From positions 1 through 41,097 of the forward strand of contig URCV01000012.1 in NCBI GenBank assembly GCA_900546445.1: DNA of 41,097 nucleotides. The letters are read 5' to 3'. Position numbers and translations under genes: made by a program. Below the pieces are notes generated by a model that worked only from the letters and a program-made list of their open reading frames with translations, did no database searches and was not told the origin of the DNA. The stretch's first letter is position 1, and the number at the start of each line of letters is the position of its first letter. The stretch is from an uncultured Bacteroidales bacterium (GTDB lineage: Bacteria > Bacteroidota > Bacteroidia > Bacteroidales > UBA932). Positions 1 through 7,569 of the stretch are shown in pieces.

Positions 1-1
1 A

Positions 2-1633
2 GCCGAGATCAAGTCGGACAAAGGCATAGTAATCAATGTGCCGGAATTCGTGGTATTCTCCCACATTCCTTCGGAATTCACTTACGACGAGACTACTCAC
101 AACCTTACTCTTAACACGATAAAGAAAGGCACCTATAAGATCCCTATCGAAAGGCTCGTGATTACCCCTAAGAAGGTCGACCAGAAGTACGTATTCGAGG
201 GCGTTTACTCAGTAAACGGCGAAATCTACATCCCGGAGAGCCGTATAGACTTGGTAAATCTCATCAACTGCTCAGGCCAGAAATTCGGCGCGAAGGCCGT
301 TCTTCCGAGCATCGAGGCTAAGAGCGTGAAATTGGACGAATTGGCCATAGACGTGGACGAGAAGACCGAGATCACTCTCGCAAATGCCACCGATATCCCG
401 GAAATGGTCGAGAAGATAGGTGAAGTAAATCTCCTGGGGACGCAGGCCCAATTGGCAGTGAACTTCACGAATCTCCCGGACATCGGTACGGGCAAGTATA
501 TGGTAGATTTGGTGGCGTCGCTGCCGAAATTCATCTCCCCTTCGACCATAGAGATTAAGGGTGAGGTGTCCGCAGACGGCCGATTCGAAAGGACTGTCGA
601 CATTAACAAGCTGGACCTCAGCGGATTCGATTTGGTCAAGATGCGCCAGGCCGGCGAAAGCATCGGAGGAGAAATTCTTATCAGCGGTAAGGTAAGCGCG
701 GACAACCCTTCCGTAGAAGTGGATAATCTTAACGGCAAGGTAAGCGGAAAGGTGGACATAAACATCGCCGGAGCGGATGGCAAGATTAACATAGACGACA
801 TCTATGCTAACGTGAACTATCAGCTGGACAGCCTGTTGGAGATACCGTTCTTCACTATGCCGGAAGAATTGCAGGGTTGTACGTTCGACCTTCCTAATGC
901 GGAGCTGAGCGTGAACGTGGTTTCGAACCTCGCCATCCCGGCAAGCGCGAAGATAGATTTCAACAACGGAATGTACGAGCTTCCTCTCGTGTTCCCTTAT
1001 TCGCAGAATGCTTCCGAGAGCAAGAACGAGCTCAACAAGTTCAACATCGACATAAATCCTCTTATTAAGGAGCCTAGCGAAACCATTCCGGCTAGGATCC
1101 TCCTGAACATTGACCCTAAGAAGGATTGTCACGTAGAGCTCGCCGCAGACTATAATCTGGACATTAACGTGGGCTTCGAAATCCCGCTGAAATTGGGCGA
1201 GAACTTCGATTTGAGCTTCTCCGACACGCTCGACCTCCAGGATAGCGCCGAGATTCTTCGCGAAACGCTCAAGAAGACTTCCGCACAGCTCTTCGGCAAG
1301 GTGGAAAACACTATGCCTTTCAAGGTGGGCGTGAAGCTGGAACTTCTCGGATACGACGCTCAGACAGATACTTATACCGTAATCGAGACGGATAAGCCGA
1401 TAGAGTCAGTGCTGGCCCTGCCGGGTGCCACTAACGATTTCACAGTCGTTCTGGACACTCAGGAAGGAGCCGAACTCGACAAGCTCTCACACATTAGATT
1501 CACCATCGCACTCGGTGCGAGCGGTAGTAACCTCACTAAGGACAACTACATTCAGATTAGCGGACTGGGAGTTACCATACCGGAAGGAATCTCTTTGAAC
1601 CTTAAAGATTTGACTAACAAAGACGAAGAATAG
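2..1633 (+). CDS. Large exported beta-rich hypothetical protein (5' partial)
   Basis: The reading frame is open to the left edge of the window, so the GTG at 38 is probably internal and the true start lies outside. About 543 residues are visible. The protein is made of alternating hydrophobic/polar strands with many Asp, Glu, Asn and Ile residues and no transmembrane segment, which suggests a secreted or periplasmic beta-sheet protein. I recognise no catalytic motif. It ends in TAG, 7 bases before a DUF5723 outer-membrane-type gene, so the two are probably co-transcribed and may act together at the cell envelope. That partnership is inferred from position only. Confidence 0.75.
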   Translation, partial: AEIKSDKGIVINVPEFVVFSHIPSEFTYDETTHNLTLNTIKKGTYKIPIERLVITPKKVDQKYVFEGVYSVNGEIYIPESRIDLVNLINCSGQKFGAKAVLPSIEAKSVKLDELAIDVDEKTEITLANATDIPEMVEKIGEVNLLGTQAQLAVNFTNLPDIGTGKYMVDLVASLPKFISPSTIEIKGEVSADGRFERTVDINKLDLSGFDLVKMRQAGESIGGEILISGKVSADNPSVEVDNLNGKVSGKVDINIAGADGKINIDDIYANVNYQLDSLLEIPFFTMPEELQGCTFDLPNAELSVNVVSNLAIPASAKIDFNNGMYELPLVFPYSQNASESKNELNKFNIDINPLIKEPSETIPARILLNIDPKKDCHVELAADYNLDINVGFEIPLKLGENFDLSFSDTLDLQDSAEILRETLKKTSAQLFGKVENTMPFKVGVKLELLGYDAQTDTYTVIETDKPIESVLALPGATNDFTVVLDTQEGAELDKLSHIRFTIALGASGSNLTKDNYIQISGLGVTIPEGISLNLKDLTNKDEE

Positions 1634-1640
1634 AAGCCTC

Positions 1641-3017
1641 ATGAAAAATATAAAACCCATCATTCTGACTCTCGCTCTGGCTACTGCAGGCATTTGCGCC
1701 TCGGCACAGAGCCGCAGTTCTTACTTTCTCGACAACTATGTGTATGGTTACAGATTGAACCCTGCGATAATGTCGGAGAGATCATTTTTCTCCTTGCCCG
1801 TAGTAGGTAACGTACAGGCCGACATCCAAAGCGGAATAGGAGTTTCCACACTTCTCTATCCTGCTCCTGACGGAAACGGACTTGTAACAGGTTTTAACTC
1901 AAGCGTCTCTTCAGAGGAGTTCCTCTCTAAGATAAAGGATGCGAATGCCATAGGCCTGACAGCCGACTTCAACTTCATCTCCCTCGGATTCCGTAAGGAA
2001 AGGAGTATGACTAACATCGAGTTGAACTTCAGGACCACGACCGACGCAGCGCTTCCGGGAGACCTTTTCAGATTACTTAAGGAAGGCTCTAAGGCATCGG
2101 CTTACGACCTGTCTAACACTAAGATAAAAGTCAGGTCCTATTTGGAGCTCGCCTTCGGAAAATCCCATATGAACGTAGAGCACACCTTCACTTTCGGATA
2201 TAGGGTGAAACTGCTCGCCGGATTGGCCGGAGCGGATGTCCTTATGAACGACACCCAAGCCACCGTAAACGGGGAGCAACTGTCCGTAAACGTGAATGCC
2301 AATGGTCGAATCGCCTGTCCGTTCATCAGTTTCGAGACTAAGGAGGACGGCACTTTGGGAAATGCCAATTTCGACCCTACGAAGCTCTCTCCTGCAGGAT
2401 TCGGCGGTGCCATCGATGCCGGCGTGGTATGGACTCCTAACGAGCATTTAAGCGTCAGTGCGGCCATCAACGACCTCGGTGCCATAAGCTGGACATACAA
2501 CACCCTGCTCGAATCGAAGGGCAGCGTGGAATTCAACGGATTGGACCTCAGTGCCGAAAACTCGGACGCGCAGGCCGAGCTGGACAAGGTAGCGGACGAT
2601 TTTAAGAAATTGGCCAATTTCGGCATCGTCGACGGCACTGCATCCCAGTTAGAGATGTTGCCTTTCACTGCCAATCTGGGCGCTCGTTTCCGCATTCCTT
2701 ACGCAGAATTCATCGGCCTGGGCGTGCACGGAAGCTATAGGAACGGAATAACCCCTGAATGGGACGCCAGAGCAGCGCTTACCCTGTCGCCTTGCGGATG
2801 GTTCAGCATTACCGGAAACTATGGCTACGGTACGTTCGGACCTGTGTGCGGAGCTGCCTTGAGCCTCACGATATTAGGCCTTAACCTGTTCGCAAGCGTA
2901 GACGGATACTGCGGACCTCTGGGACTATACGAATCCATCCCATATCCTGTAAACGACTTCAGATATAGGGCGAATGTGGGACTAGTTATGCAGATAGGTA
3001 AAAGATTTACCAGATAA
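1641..3017 (+). CDS. DUF5723 family outer-membrane protein
   Basis: 458 residues starting with a signal peptide (MKNIKPIILTLALATAGICA, cleavage after CASAQ). The mature N-terminus, with a tyrosine/asparagine-rich YVYGYRLNPAIMSE stretch, matches the DUF5723 proteins of Bacteroidales. The rest is rich in glycine and aromatic residues in alternating strands, and the C-terminus ends in strand-like VMQIGKRFTR, as expected for an outer-membrane beta-barrel. Function is unknown in the family. It directly follows the exported protein upstream and converges on queA with a 5-base gap. Confidence 0.8.
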   Translation: MKNIKPIILTLALATAGICASAQSRSSYFLDNYVYGYRLNPAIMSERSFFSLPVVGNVQADIQSGIGVSTLLYPAPDGNGLVTGFNSSVSSEEFLSKIKDANAIGLTADFNFISLGFRKERSMTNIELNFRTTTDAALPGDLFRLLKEGSKASAYDLSNTKIKVRSYLELAFGKSHMNVEHTFTFGYRVKLLAGLAGADVLMNDTQATVNGEQLSVNVNANGRIACPFISFETKEDGTLGNANFDPTKLSPAGFGGAIDAGVVWTPNEHLSVSAAINDLGAISWTYNTLLESKGSVEFNGLDLSAENSDAQAELDKVADDFKKLANFGIVDGTASQLEMLPFTANLGARFRIPYAEFIGLGVHGSYRNGITPEWDARAALTLSPCGWFSITGNYGYGTFGPVCGAALSLTILGLNLFASVDGYCGPLGLYESIPYPVNDFRYRANVGLVMQIGKRFTR

Positions 3018-3022
3018 GGAGA

Positions 3023-4252
3023 TTACGGCTCCCTTCTGAAAAGAAGGGAACTGTCTCCGTATGACAAGAAGCGGAAGTCGTGAGATAGCGCGTAATCATA
3101 GATTTTACGCCAATCTTCTCCTACAAATGCTGCCACGAGCAGAATCAATGTACTTTCGCTCTGATGAAAGTTGGTCACCAACATATCTACCAAACGGAAC
3201 TTGAAGGTAGGCACGATGATTATTCTGGTGCCTACCTTTATTTCGTCTAAGGAATTGGCATTCAGATAGTCTATTATGCCCTGAAGAGCCTCTGAGGTGG
3301 TGTATGGGTAGTCCCTGGTATAGGGCGCCCACTGCTGTACGTCTTCAGGATGGCCATTTTCCAAGCAGGACACGCCCACATAGTAAAGCGATTCGAGCGT
3401 ACGCACCGATGTAGTGCCCACGGCCACTATCTTCTTTTTATTAGTTACCAACTCTTCGAGAAGGGACTTCTTGACCACGAATGGCTCCCTGTGCATAGGG
3501 TGATCGGCCACATCGTCGGTCTTTACGGGAAGGAAAGTGCCGGCCCCCACGTGAAGGCACACATTACGCATTTCCACGCCCTTTTCCCTTAATGCGTCGA
3601 GCACTCGGTCAGTGAAATGAAGCCCGGCCGTAGGAGCCGCTACGGAGCCTCTAATATGGGCATAAACAGTCTGATAGCGTTCCAGGTCTATAGCCTCGGT
3701 CTCCCTGTTCAAATAGGGTGGAATAGGGACGTTTCCGCACAAATCCAGCACGTTGGAGAATGGCATACCGCCATCCCACTCGAATTCCACGACTCCACTT
3801 TGAGCCTCGCGGCTTATAAGACGGGCTTTCAGGTTAAGGCCAAGCATATCGGCACGAAGGTTTTCAGGCGTGCTTTCCGGTATGAAATAGGAAAGAATGT
3901 CGTCTTTCCAGCGTTTTGAGTTACCTATGACGCACTGCCAAGAACACTTCGCGGTAGAAGAGAAAGCCTGGGCGTAATCTGCCGGCTCTACGGGCTGTAA
4001 GCAGAAAATTTCTATGTGAGCACCGCTTTCGCGCCTAAAATGCAGCCTCGCAGGCACGACTTTAGTGTCGTTAAATACCATTAAAGTGTCGCTCAGGATG
4101 AGCTCAGGGAGGTTTTTGAAGTGTTTTTCGCTGATTTCACCCTCTCTGTAAATCAATAATTTCGAGAGGTCACGCTCACTTAGTGGGTATTTCGCGATTC
4201 TCGCATCAGTTAACGGGTAACTGTAATCTTCTATATGAATGCTTGGTATCAT
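3023..4252 (-). CDS. queA: S-adenosylmethionine:tRNA ribosyltransferase-isomerase
   Basis: QueA transfers and isomerises the ribosyl part of SAM onto 7-aminomethyl-7-deazaguanine in tRNA, giving epoxyqueuosine at wobble position 34 of GUN anticodons. The N-terminal DTLMVFNDTKVVPARL, the central SVAAPTAGLHFT and LHVGAGTFLPVKTDD, and the C-terminal VTNFHQSESTLILLVAAF are family signatures. I chose ATG 4252 (MIPSIHIEDY), giving 409 residues, over the TTG eight codons upstream, because the -7 promoter box overlaps that upstream codon. It is monocistronic and convergent with the DUF5723 gene. Its C-terminus carries the hairpin at 3031-3048. Confidence 0.95.
   Translation of the reverse strand: MIPSIHIEDYSYPLTDARIAKYPLSERDLSKLLIYREGEISEKHFKNLPELILSDTLMVFNDTKVVPARLHFRRESGAHIEIFCLQPVEPADYAQAFSSTAKCSWQCVIGNSKRWKDDILSYFIPESTPENLRADMLGLNLKARLISREAQSGVVEFEWDGGMPFSNVLDLCGNVPIPPYLNRETEAIDLERYQTVYAHIRGSVAAPTAGLHFTDRVLDALREKGVEMRNVCLHVGAGTFLPVKTDDVADHPMHREPFVVKKSLLEELVTNKKKIVAVGTTSVRTLESLYYVGVSCLENGHPEDVQQWAPYTRDYPYTTSEALQGIIDYLNANSLDEIKVGTRIIIVPTFKFRLVDMLVTNFHQSESTLILLVAAFVGEDWRKIYDYALSHDFRFLSYGDSSLLFRREP
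3031..3048. terminator. Hairpin at the convergent DUF5723/queA ends (possible bidirectional terminator)
   Basis: CCCTTCT-GAAA-AGAAGGG is a perfect 7-bp stem with a GAAA tetraloop, placed 14 bases after the DUF5723 stop and inside the last codons of queA. Neither strand has a following T-run, so it is not a classical intrinsic terminator. The position between convergent genes is the main argument for it. Confidence 0.35.
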
Positions 4253-4273
4253 AATCTTTAACAAATTCGAGCG

Positions 4274-4281
4274 CAAAGATA
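4274..4281 (-). promoter_or_regulatory. Bacteroidota -7 box for queA
   Basis: On the minus strand this reads TATCTTTG, matching TAnnTTTG, 21 bases upstream of the queA ATG. A start site about 7 bases downstream would leave a leader of roughly 15 nt. Confidence 0.65.
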
Positions 4282-4687
4282 ATCATAAAAAAAATAATCT
4301 GTCACTCTGTGTAATTTTTAACATATGTAAAAGAAATAAAAGCCATGCACTCGTACGAAAATACCCAATTTTACATTTTTACAAGGTGTGTTAAATTCAC
4401 AAGAGTAAAGTTTCAAAGAGTTTCACCCGCCCCGCCCGCGGCGCCCGACTGTGGTTATAAAATTTACTTATAACTTAATGTTCAAGTAAGTATATATTTT
4501 ATAATCAGTAATTTTAGCGGTTTAATTGAAGTAAATTTGCGCCCTCTCGAACGCTTGAAATGCCACATTCAGGACATTCAGTCATCCCTGAGGTCCGCGA
4601 TAATGATTATAGCCGAAGTTACTTACCAAACAATCAGTATTTTAACTATAAAAGCCTAAAGTGATACTACACCCATCAATTTCACTA
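4282..4687. other. AT-rich intergenic region without a convincing gene
   Basis: About 490 bases separate queA from the XRE gene. I see no ORF or RNA gene with good support here. A TAAATTTG box lies at 4532-4539 on the plus strand and could start a long leader of more than 200 nt. Scattered TTTAC/GTAAA half-sites occur at about 4327, 4370, 4378, 4405, 4463 and 4531. A short GC-rich patch, CCGCCCCGCCCGCGGCGCCC, sits near 4429-4448 in otherwise AT-rich DNA. Confidence 0.5.
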
Positions 4688-4770
4688 TTTACAACAGTAA
4701 AGACTCCCCTTTTACAAAATGGCATTGTTTTACATTAAATAAATTCTTACATTTGTAAAAACAACTTTAC
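4688..4770. promoter_or_regulatory. Cluster of TTTAC/GTAAA inverted repeats, probable XRE operators
   Basis: Two clean inverted repeats are visible: TTTAC-N4-GTAAA at 4688-4701 and GTAAA-N6-TTTAC at 4755-4770. Single TTTAC half-sites lie between them at 4711 and 4729. The second palindrome begins on the last base of the -7 box and ends 4 bases before the XRE start codon, where a bound repressor would block transcription. Autoregulation by the XRE protein is inferred. Confidence 0.55.
4748..4755 (+). promoter_or_regulatory. Bacteroidota -7 box for the XRE regulator
   Basis: TACATTTG fits TAnnTTTG, 19 bases before the ATG at 4775. A TTG-containing -33-like element occurs near 4726. The box overlaps the GTAAA-N6-TTTAC palindrome by one base. 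Confidence 0.6.
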
Positions 4771-4774
4771 AATT

Positions 4775-5164
4775 ATGATTTCACGTTTGAACCAACTTTT
4801 ACAAGTGGAAGGTATGAGCAAATCTGAGTTCGCCGAGCGGCTCGACGTAGCTCCTGCGACCATCTCTCACCTTCTCTCAGGTAGAAACAAGCCCAGCTAC
4901 GAGATAATAAGGGCCATCGGTGAGAAATTCCCCGAGCTCAGCCTCGATTGGCTCATAAACGGGAACGGAAAGATGTTCAAAAACGACGATTTCTCGATGC
5001 AGGACACGTCGTCCCCCGGATTATTCGATTCTCAACCTACATTCAAAGCTTTAGATAAGGCAGAGAAACAGGTTGAATTAAAACCAGTTATTAAGGAAAA
5101 ATCCATCTCTAAAATAATGATTTTCTACTCCGACGGGACATTTCAGGACATCTCGGTCAAATAA
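4775..5164 (+). CDS. XRE-family (Cro/C1-type HTH) transcriptional regulator
   Basis: 129 residues. Residues 1-65 form a Cro/C1 helix-turn-helix: the recognition unit is seen in SKSEFAERLDVAPATISHLL followed by SGRNKPSYEIIRAIGEKFP, then the conserved LDWLINGNGKMF. The C-terminal half is a short linker with a beta-like tail (SKIMIFYSDGTFQDISV), a layout seen in many small Bacteroidales regulators. It is the first gene after a large intergenic region full of TTTAC/GTAAA palindromes, so it probably represses itself. Its regulon cannot be inferred. pncC follows after 19 bases but has its own -7 box. Confidence 0.85.
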   Translation: MISRLNQLLQVEGMSKSEFAERLDVAPATISHLLSGRNKPSYEIIRAIGEKFPELSLDWLINGNGKMFKNDDFSMQDTSSPGLFDSQPTFKALDKAEKQVELKPVIKEKSISKIMIFYSDGTFQDISVK

Positions 5165-5169
5165 TTTGC

Positions 5170-5177
5170 TATATTTG
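5170..5177 (+). promoter_or_regulatory. Bacteroidota -7 box immediately upstream of pncC
   Basis: TATATTTG lies only 6 bases before the ATG at 5184. Since transcription in this phylum starts about 6-7 bases after the box, the pncC mRNA would begin at or next to its start codon. The box also rules out the TTG at 5166 as the start. Confidence 0.6.
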
Positions 5178-5183
5178 CAGCCT

Positions 5184-5678
5184 ATGCTTGAGAAAACTTT
5201 AAGTCTTGAAAAGAAAATCGGCGAGATTCTTTCCAAATCCGACACTACCCTTTCCGCTGCGGAATCCTGCACCGGAGGTATGATTTCGCACGTCATAACT
5301 TCAGTTCCCGGAGCTTCGAAGTATTATCTGGGCAGCGTAACCTCCTACGCCATTAGAATCAAGGAAAAGGTGCTGGGAGTGCCTGCCGAAGTCATCATGA
5401 GTAAGGGTGTGGTAAGCAGCGAAGTGGCCTGCGCCATGGCCGAGGGCGTGAAGAATCTTATGCAAAGCACCTACGCCGTGGCCACGACGGGATTGGCAGG
5501 ACCGGGAGGAGACGAATTCAACCCTCAAGGAACGGTCTGGATAGCGGTAAGCGGCCCGCAAGGCACTGTCAGTCATAAACATATAATGAACGGCGAGCGT
5601 AAGGAGAATATCGAGCTCTTTACACACGCCGCCATAGAGATGCTTTACGATTATATCCGCGAATCTATTGGAGGTTAA
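5184..5678 (+). CDS. pncC: CinA-family nicotinamide-nucleotide amidohydrolase
   Basis: The stand-alone CinA C-terminal domain (about 164 residues), which deamidates nicotinamide mononucleotide to nicotinate mononucleotide in NAD salvage. Conserved family segments are LSAAESCTGGMISHVITSVPGAS, read as LSAAESCTGG then SVPGAS, followed by SYAIRIKEKVLGV, ATTGLAGPGGD and NPQGTVWIAV. I chose ATG 5184 because the -7 box lies at 5170-5177. The gene may be transcribed as a leaderless mRNA. It converges on the ABC-F gene with a 14-base overlap of the 3' ends. Confidence 0.9.
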   Translation: MLEKTLSLEKKIGEILSKSDTTLSAAESCTGGMISHVITSVPGASKYYLGSVTSYAIRIKEKVLGVPAEVIMSKGVVSSEVACAMAEGVKNLMQSTYAVATTGLAGPGGDEFNPQGTVWIAVSGPQGTVSHKHIMNGERKENIELFTHAAIEMLYDYIRESIGG

Positions 5679-7569
5679 ACCATTCCTGGGTCTTGGCATC
5701 CAAAGCCTGCTTTAACTCTAGGTATTCCTGCGTCTTGGCCATAATGTCCGTGCCCTCGGGAGGAGCCTCCAGAAGGGTCTCTATCGCCTTTATACTATTC
5801 TCCAGACGCTCTATATCCCCTTCCAGCGCCTTAATCTTGTTCTGCTGCGCCCTTTGCTGGCGAGAAAGCTCTTTCTGCTGCTGATATGAAAGGGTTTGGA
5901 CTTGCTTGGCCGGAGCCTCAGTAGTTTCCTGCTTTTTCCTGTCGAGTTCGTGGAGCGACTCCATCTTCTTGTTCTCCAGGAATTCAGCTATGGTCTCCAA
6001 GTGCTCGCGTACCTTTCCGTCGTTAAACTCGTAGAATTTGTCCACCAGGCCGTCGAGAAAGTCCCTATCGTGGGAAACTATGAGCAAAGCCCCGTCGTAG
6101 GCCTTAAGAGCCTGTTTCAGAATGTCCTTACTCTTTATGTCCATATGGTTCGTAGGCTCGTCGAGAAGCAGGAAATTGTGGCTCTGAAGCATAAGCTTGG
6201 CCATTCCCAGACGCGCACGCTCACCTCCGCTGAGCACCGCCACCTTTTTGTCGATGTCCTCGCCGCGGAACAGGAATTGGGCCAATATGTCCCTGACTTT
6301 AGTGCGTATGTCACCCACTGCCACGCGATCGAGGGTCTCGAAGACGGTGTCATTTTTATCCAATACATCTTCTTGGTTCTGAGCGAAATAGCCTATATTG
6401 ACGTTATGTCCGAGACGGCTCTCCCCTTTTTCCACGTCGAGTTCGGAGGTGATTACCCTCATAAGGGTGGTCTTACCCTCTCCGTTTCGTCCGACGAGTG
6501 CCACCTTCTCCCCTCGCTTTATCTCGATGTCGGCATCGCGAAATACCGTTTTCTGTGGGTATGAGACGGTTATGCCCTTCGCCTGGTACACTATGTCGCC
6601 CGAACGCGGCGCAGGCGGGAATTTGACGGTCAGACGAGCATTGTCCGTCTCGTCCACCTCTATCCTCTCTATCTTTTCCAGCGCCTTTATGCGACTCTGG
6701 ACTTGATTGCTCTTAGTGGGCTTATATCTGAACCGAGCTATGAAATCCTCGGTCTTCTCTATCATCTTCTGCTGGTTCTCGAAAGCGGCCATCTGCCCCT
6801 TCATTCTCTCCGCGCGCAGCTCCAAATACTTGGAATAAGGCACTTTATAGTCCTGCACGTGTCCCAGCACTATCTCTACGGTGCGGTTCGTCACCCTGTC
6901 CAGGAACTTCCTGTCGTGAGACACCAGCATGAGCGAACCCTTGCGCGAGGCCAGATAATCCTCGAGCCATTCGATGGACTCTATGTCGAGATGGTTCGTA
7001 GGCTCATCAAGAAGAAGCACATCGTGCTGACGCAGAAGGATTTTGGCCAATTCTATGCGCATATTCCAGCCCTGAGAGAACGACTCTGTGGGCCTACCCA
7101 GTTCGCTATCCCTGAAGCCCAATCCCAGCAGGGTCTTTCTCGCCTGAACCTCGGGTGGTTCGCTGTGAGTGGCAGCCAGATGCTCATTGAGCTCCGCGAG
7201 CCTTTCTGCCAAGTCCAGATAGTCCTGCGATTCATAGTCTTCGCGATGGGCCAATTCGTCCGTCACCCGGCTTATTTCCTCTTCGAGCTCGTTTTCCTTA
7301 TCGAAGGCGGTCAATGCCTCCTCCAGTACGGTCCTTCCCCTGTGGTGCTCCATAATCTGCGGAAGATAACCCACGCTTATGTGGGCGGGCATATCTATCT
7401 GGCCCGACGTAGGAGACTGAAGACCACATATCATCTTCATAATAGTGGACTTGCCGGCACCATTCTTACCGACAAGTCCAATTTTATCCGTTTCGCTGAT
7501 ATGGAAGTTTATCCGGTCCAGCAGGACGAATCCTCCATAGGCGACTGTTACATCATCAAGAGAAATCAC
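5665..7569 (-). CDS. ABC-F family ATP-binding protein (ribosome-associated)
   Basis: 634 residues with two ABC ATPase domains and no membrane segments, which defines ABC-F. The first Walker A is GKNGAGKST (residues 34-42) and the second is GRNGEGKTT; both have a LLLDEPTNH Walker B, and the second signature motif is LSGGERARLGMAK. The long arm between the domains and the C-terminal coiled coil (from about residue 545) are typical of Uup/YdiF-like members that act on stalled or assembling ribosomes. Start is GTG 7569, whose G is the last base of the valS TAG stop, so translation is probably coupled to valS. No sign of an antibiotic-resistance subtype can be read from the sequence. Confidence 0.9.
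   Translation of the reverse strand: MISLDDVTVAYGGFVLLDRINFHISETDKIGLVGKNGAGKSTIMKMICGLQSPTSGQIDMPAHISVGYLPQIMEHHRGRTVLEEALTAFDKENELEEEISRVTDELAHREDYESQDYLDLAERLAELNEHLAATHSEPPEVQARKTLLGLGFRDSELGRPTESFSQGWNMRIELAKILLRQHDVLLLDEPTNHLDIESIEWLEDYLASRKGSLMLVSHDRKFLDRVTNRTVEIVLGHVQDYKVPYSKYLELRAERMKGQMAAFENQQKMIEKTEDFIARFRYKPTKSNQVQSRIKALEKIERIEVDETDNARLTVKFPPAPRSGDIVYQAKGITVSYPQKTVFRDADIEIKRGEKVALVGRNGEGKTTLMRVITSELDVEKGESRLGHNVNIGYFAQNQEDVLDKNDTVFETLDRVAVGDIRTKVRDILAQFLFRGEDIDKKVAVLSGGERARLGMAKLMLQSHNFLLLDEPTNHMDIKSKDILKQALKAYDGALLIVSHDRDFLDGLVDKFYEFNDGKVREHLETIAEFLENKKMESLHELDRKKQETTEAPAKQVQTLSYQQQKELSRQQRAQQNKIKALEGDIERLENSIKAIETLLEAPPEGTDIMAKTQEYLELKQALDAKTQEWFNLQ

Noticed and set aside
3031..3048. 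Riboswitch for queA
   Set aside because: The hairpin is at the 3' end of queA, not in its leader, and the leader is too short for a preQ1 riboswitch.
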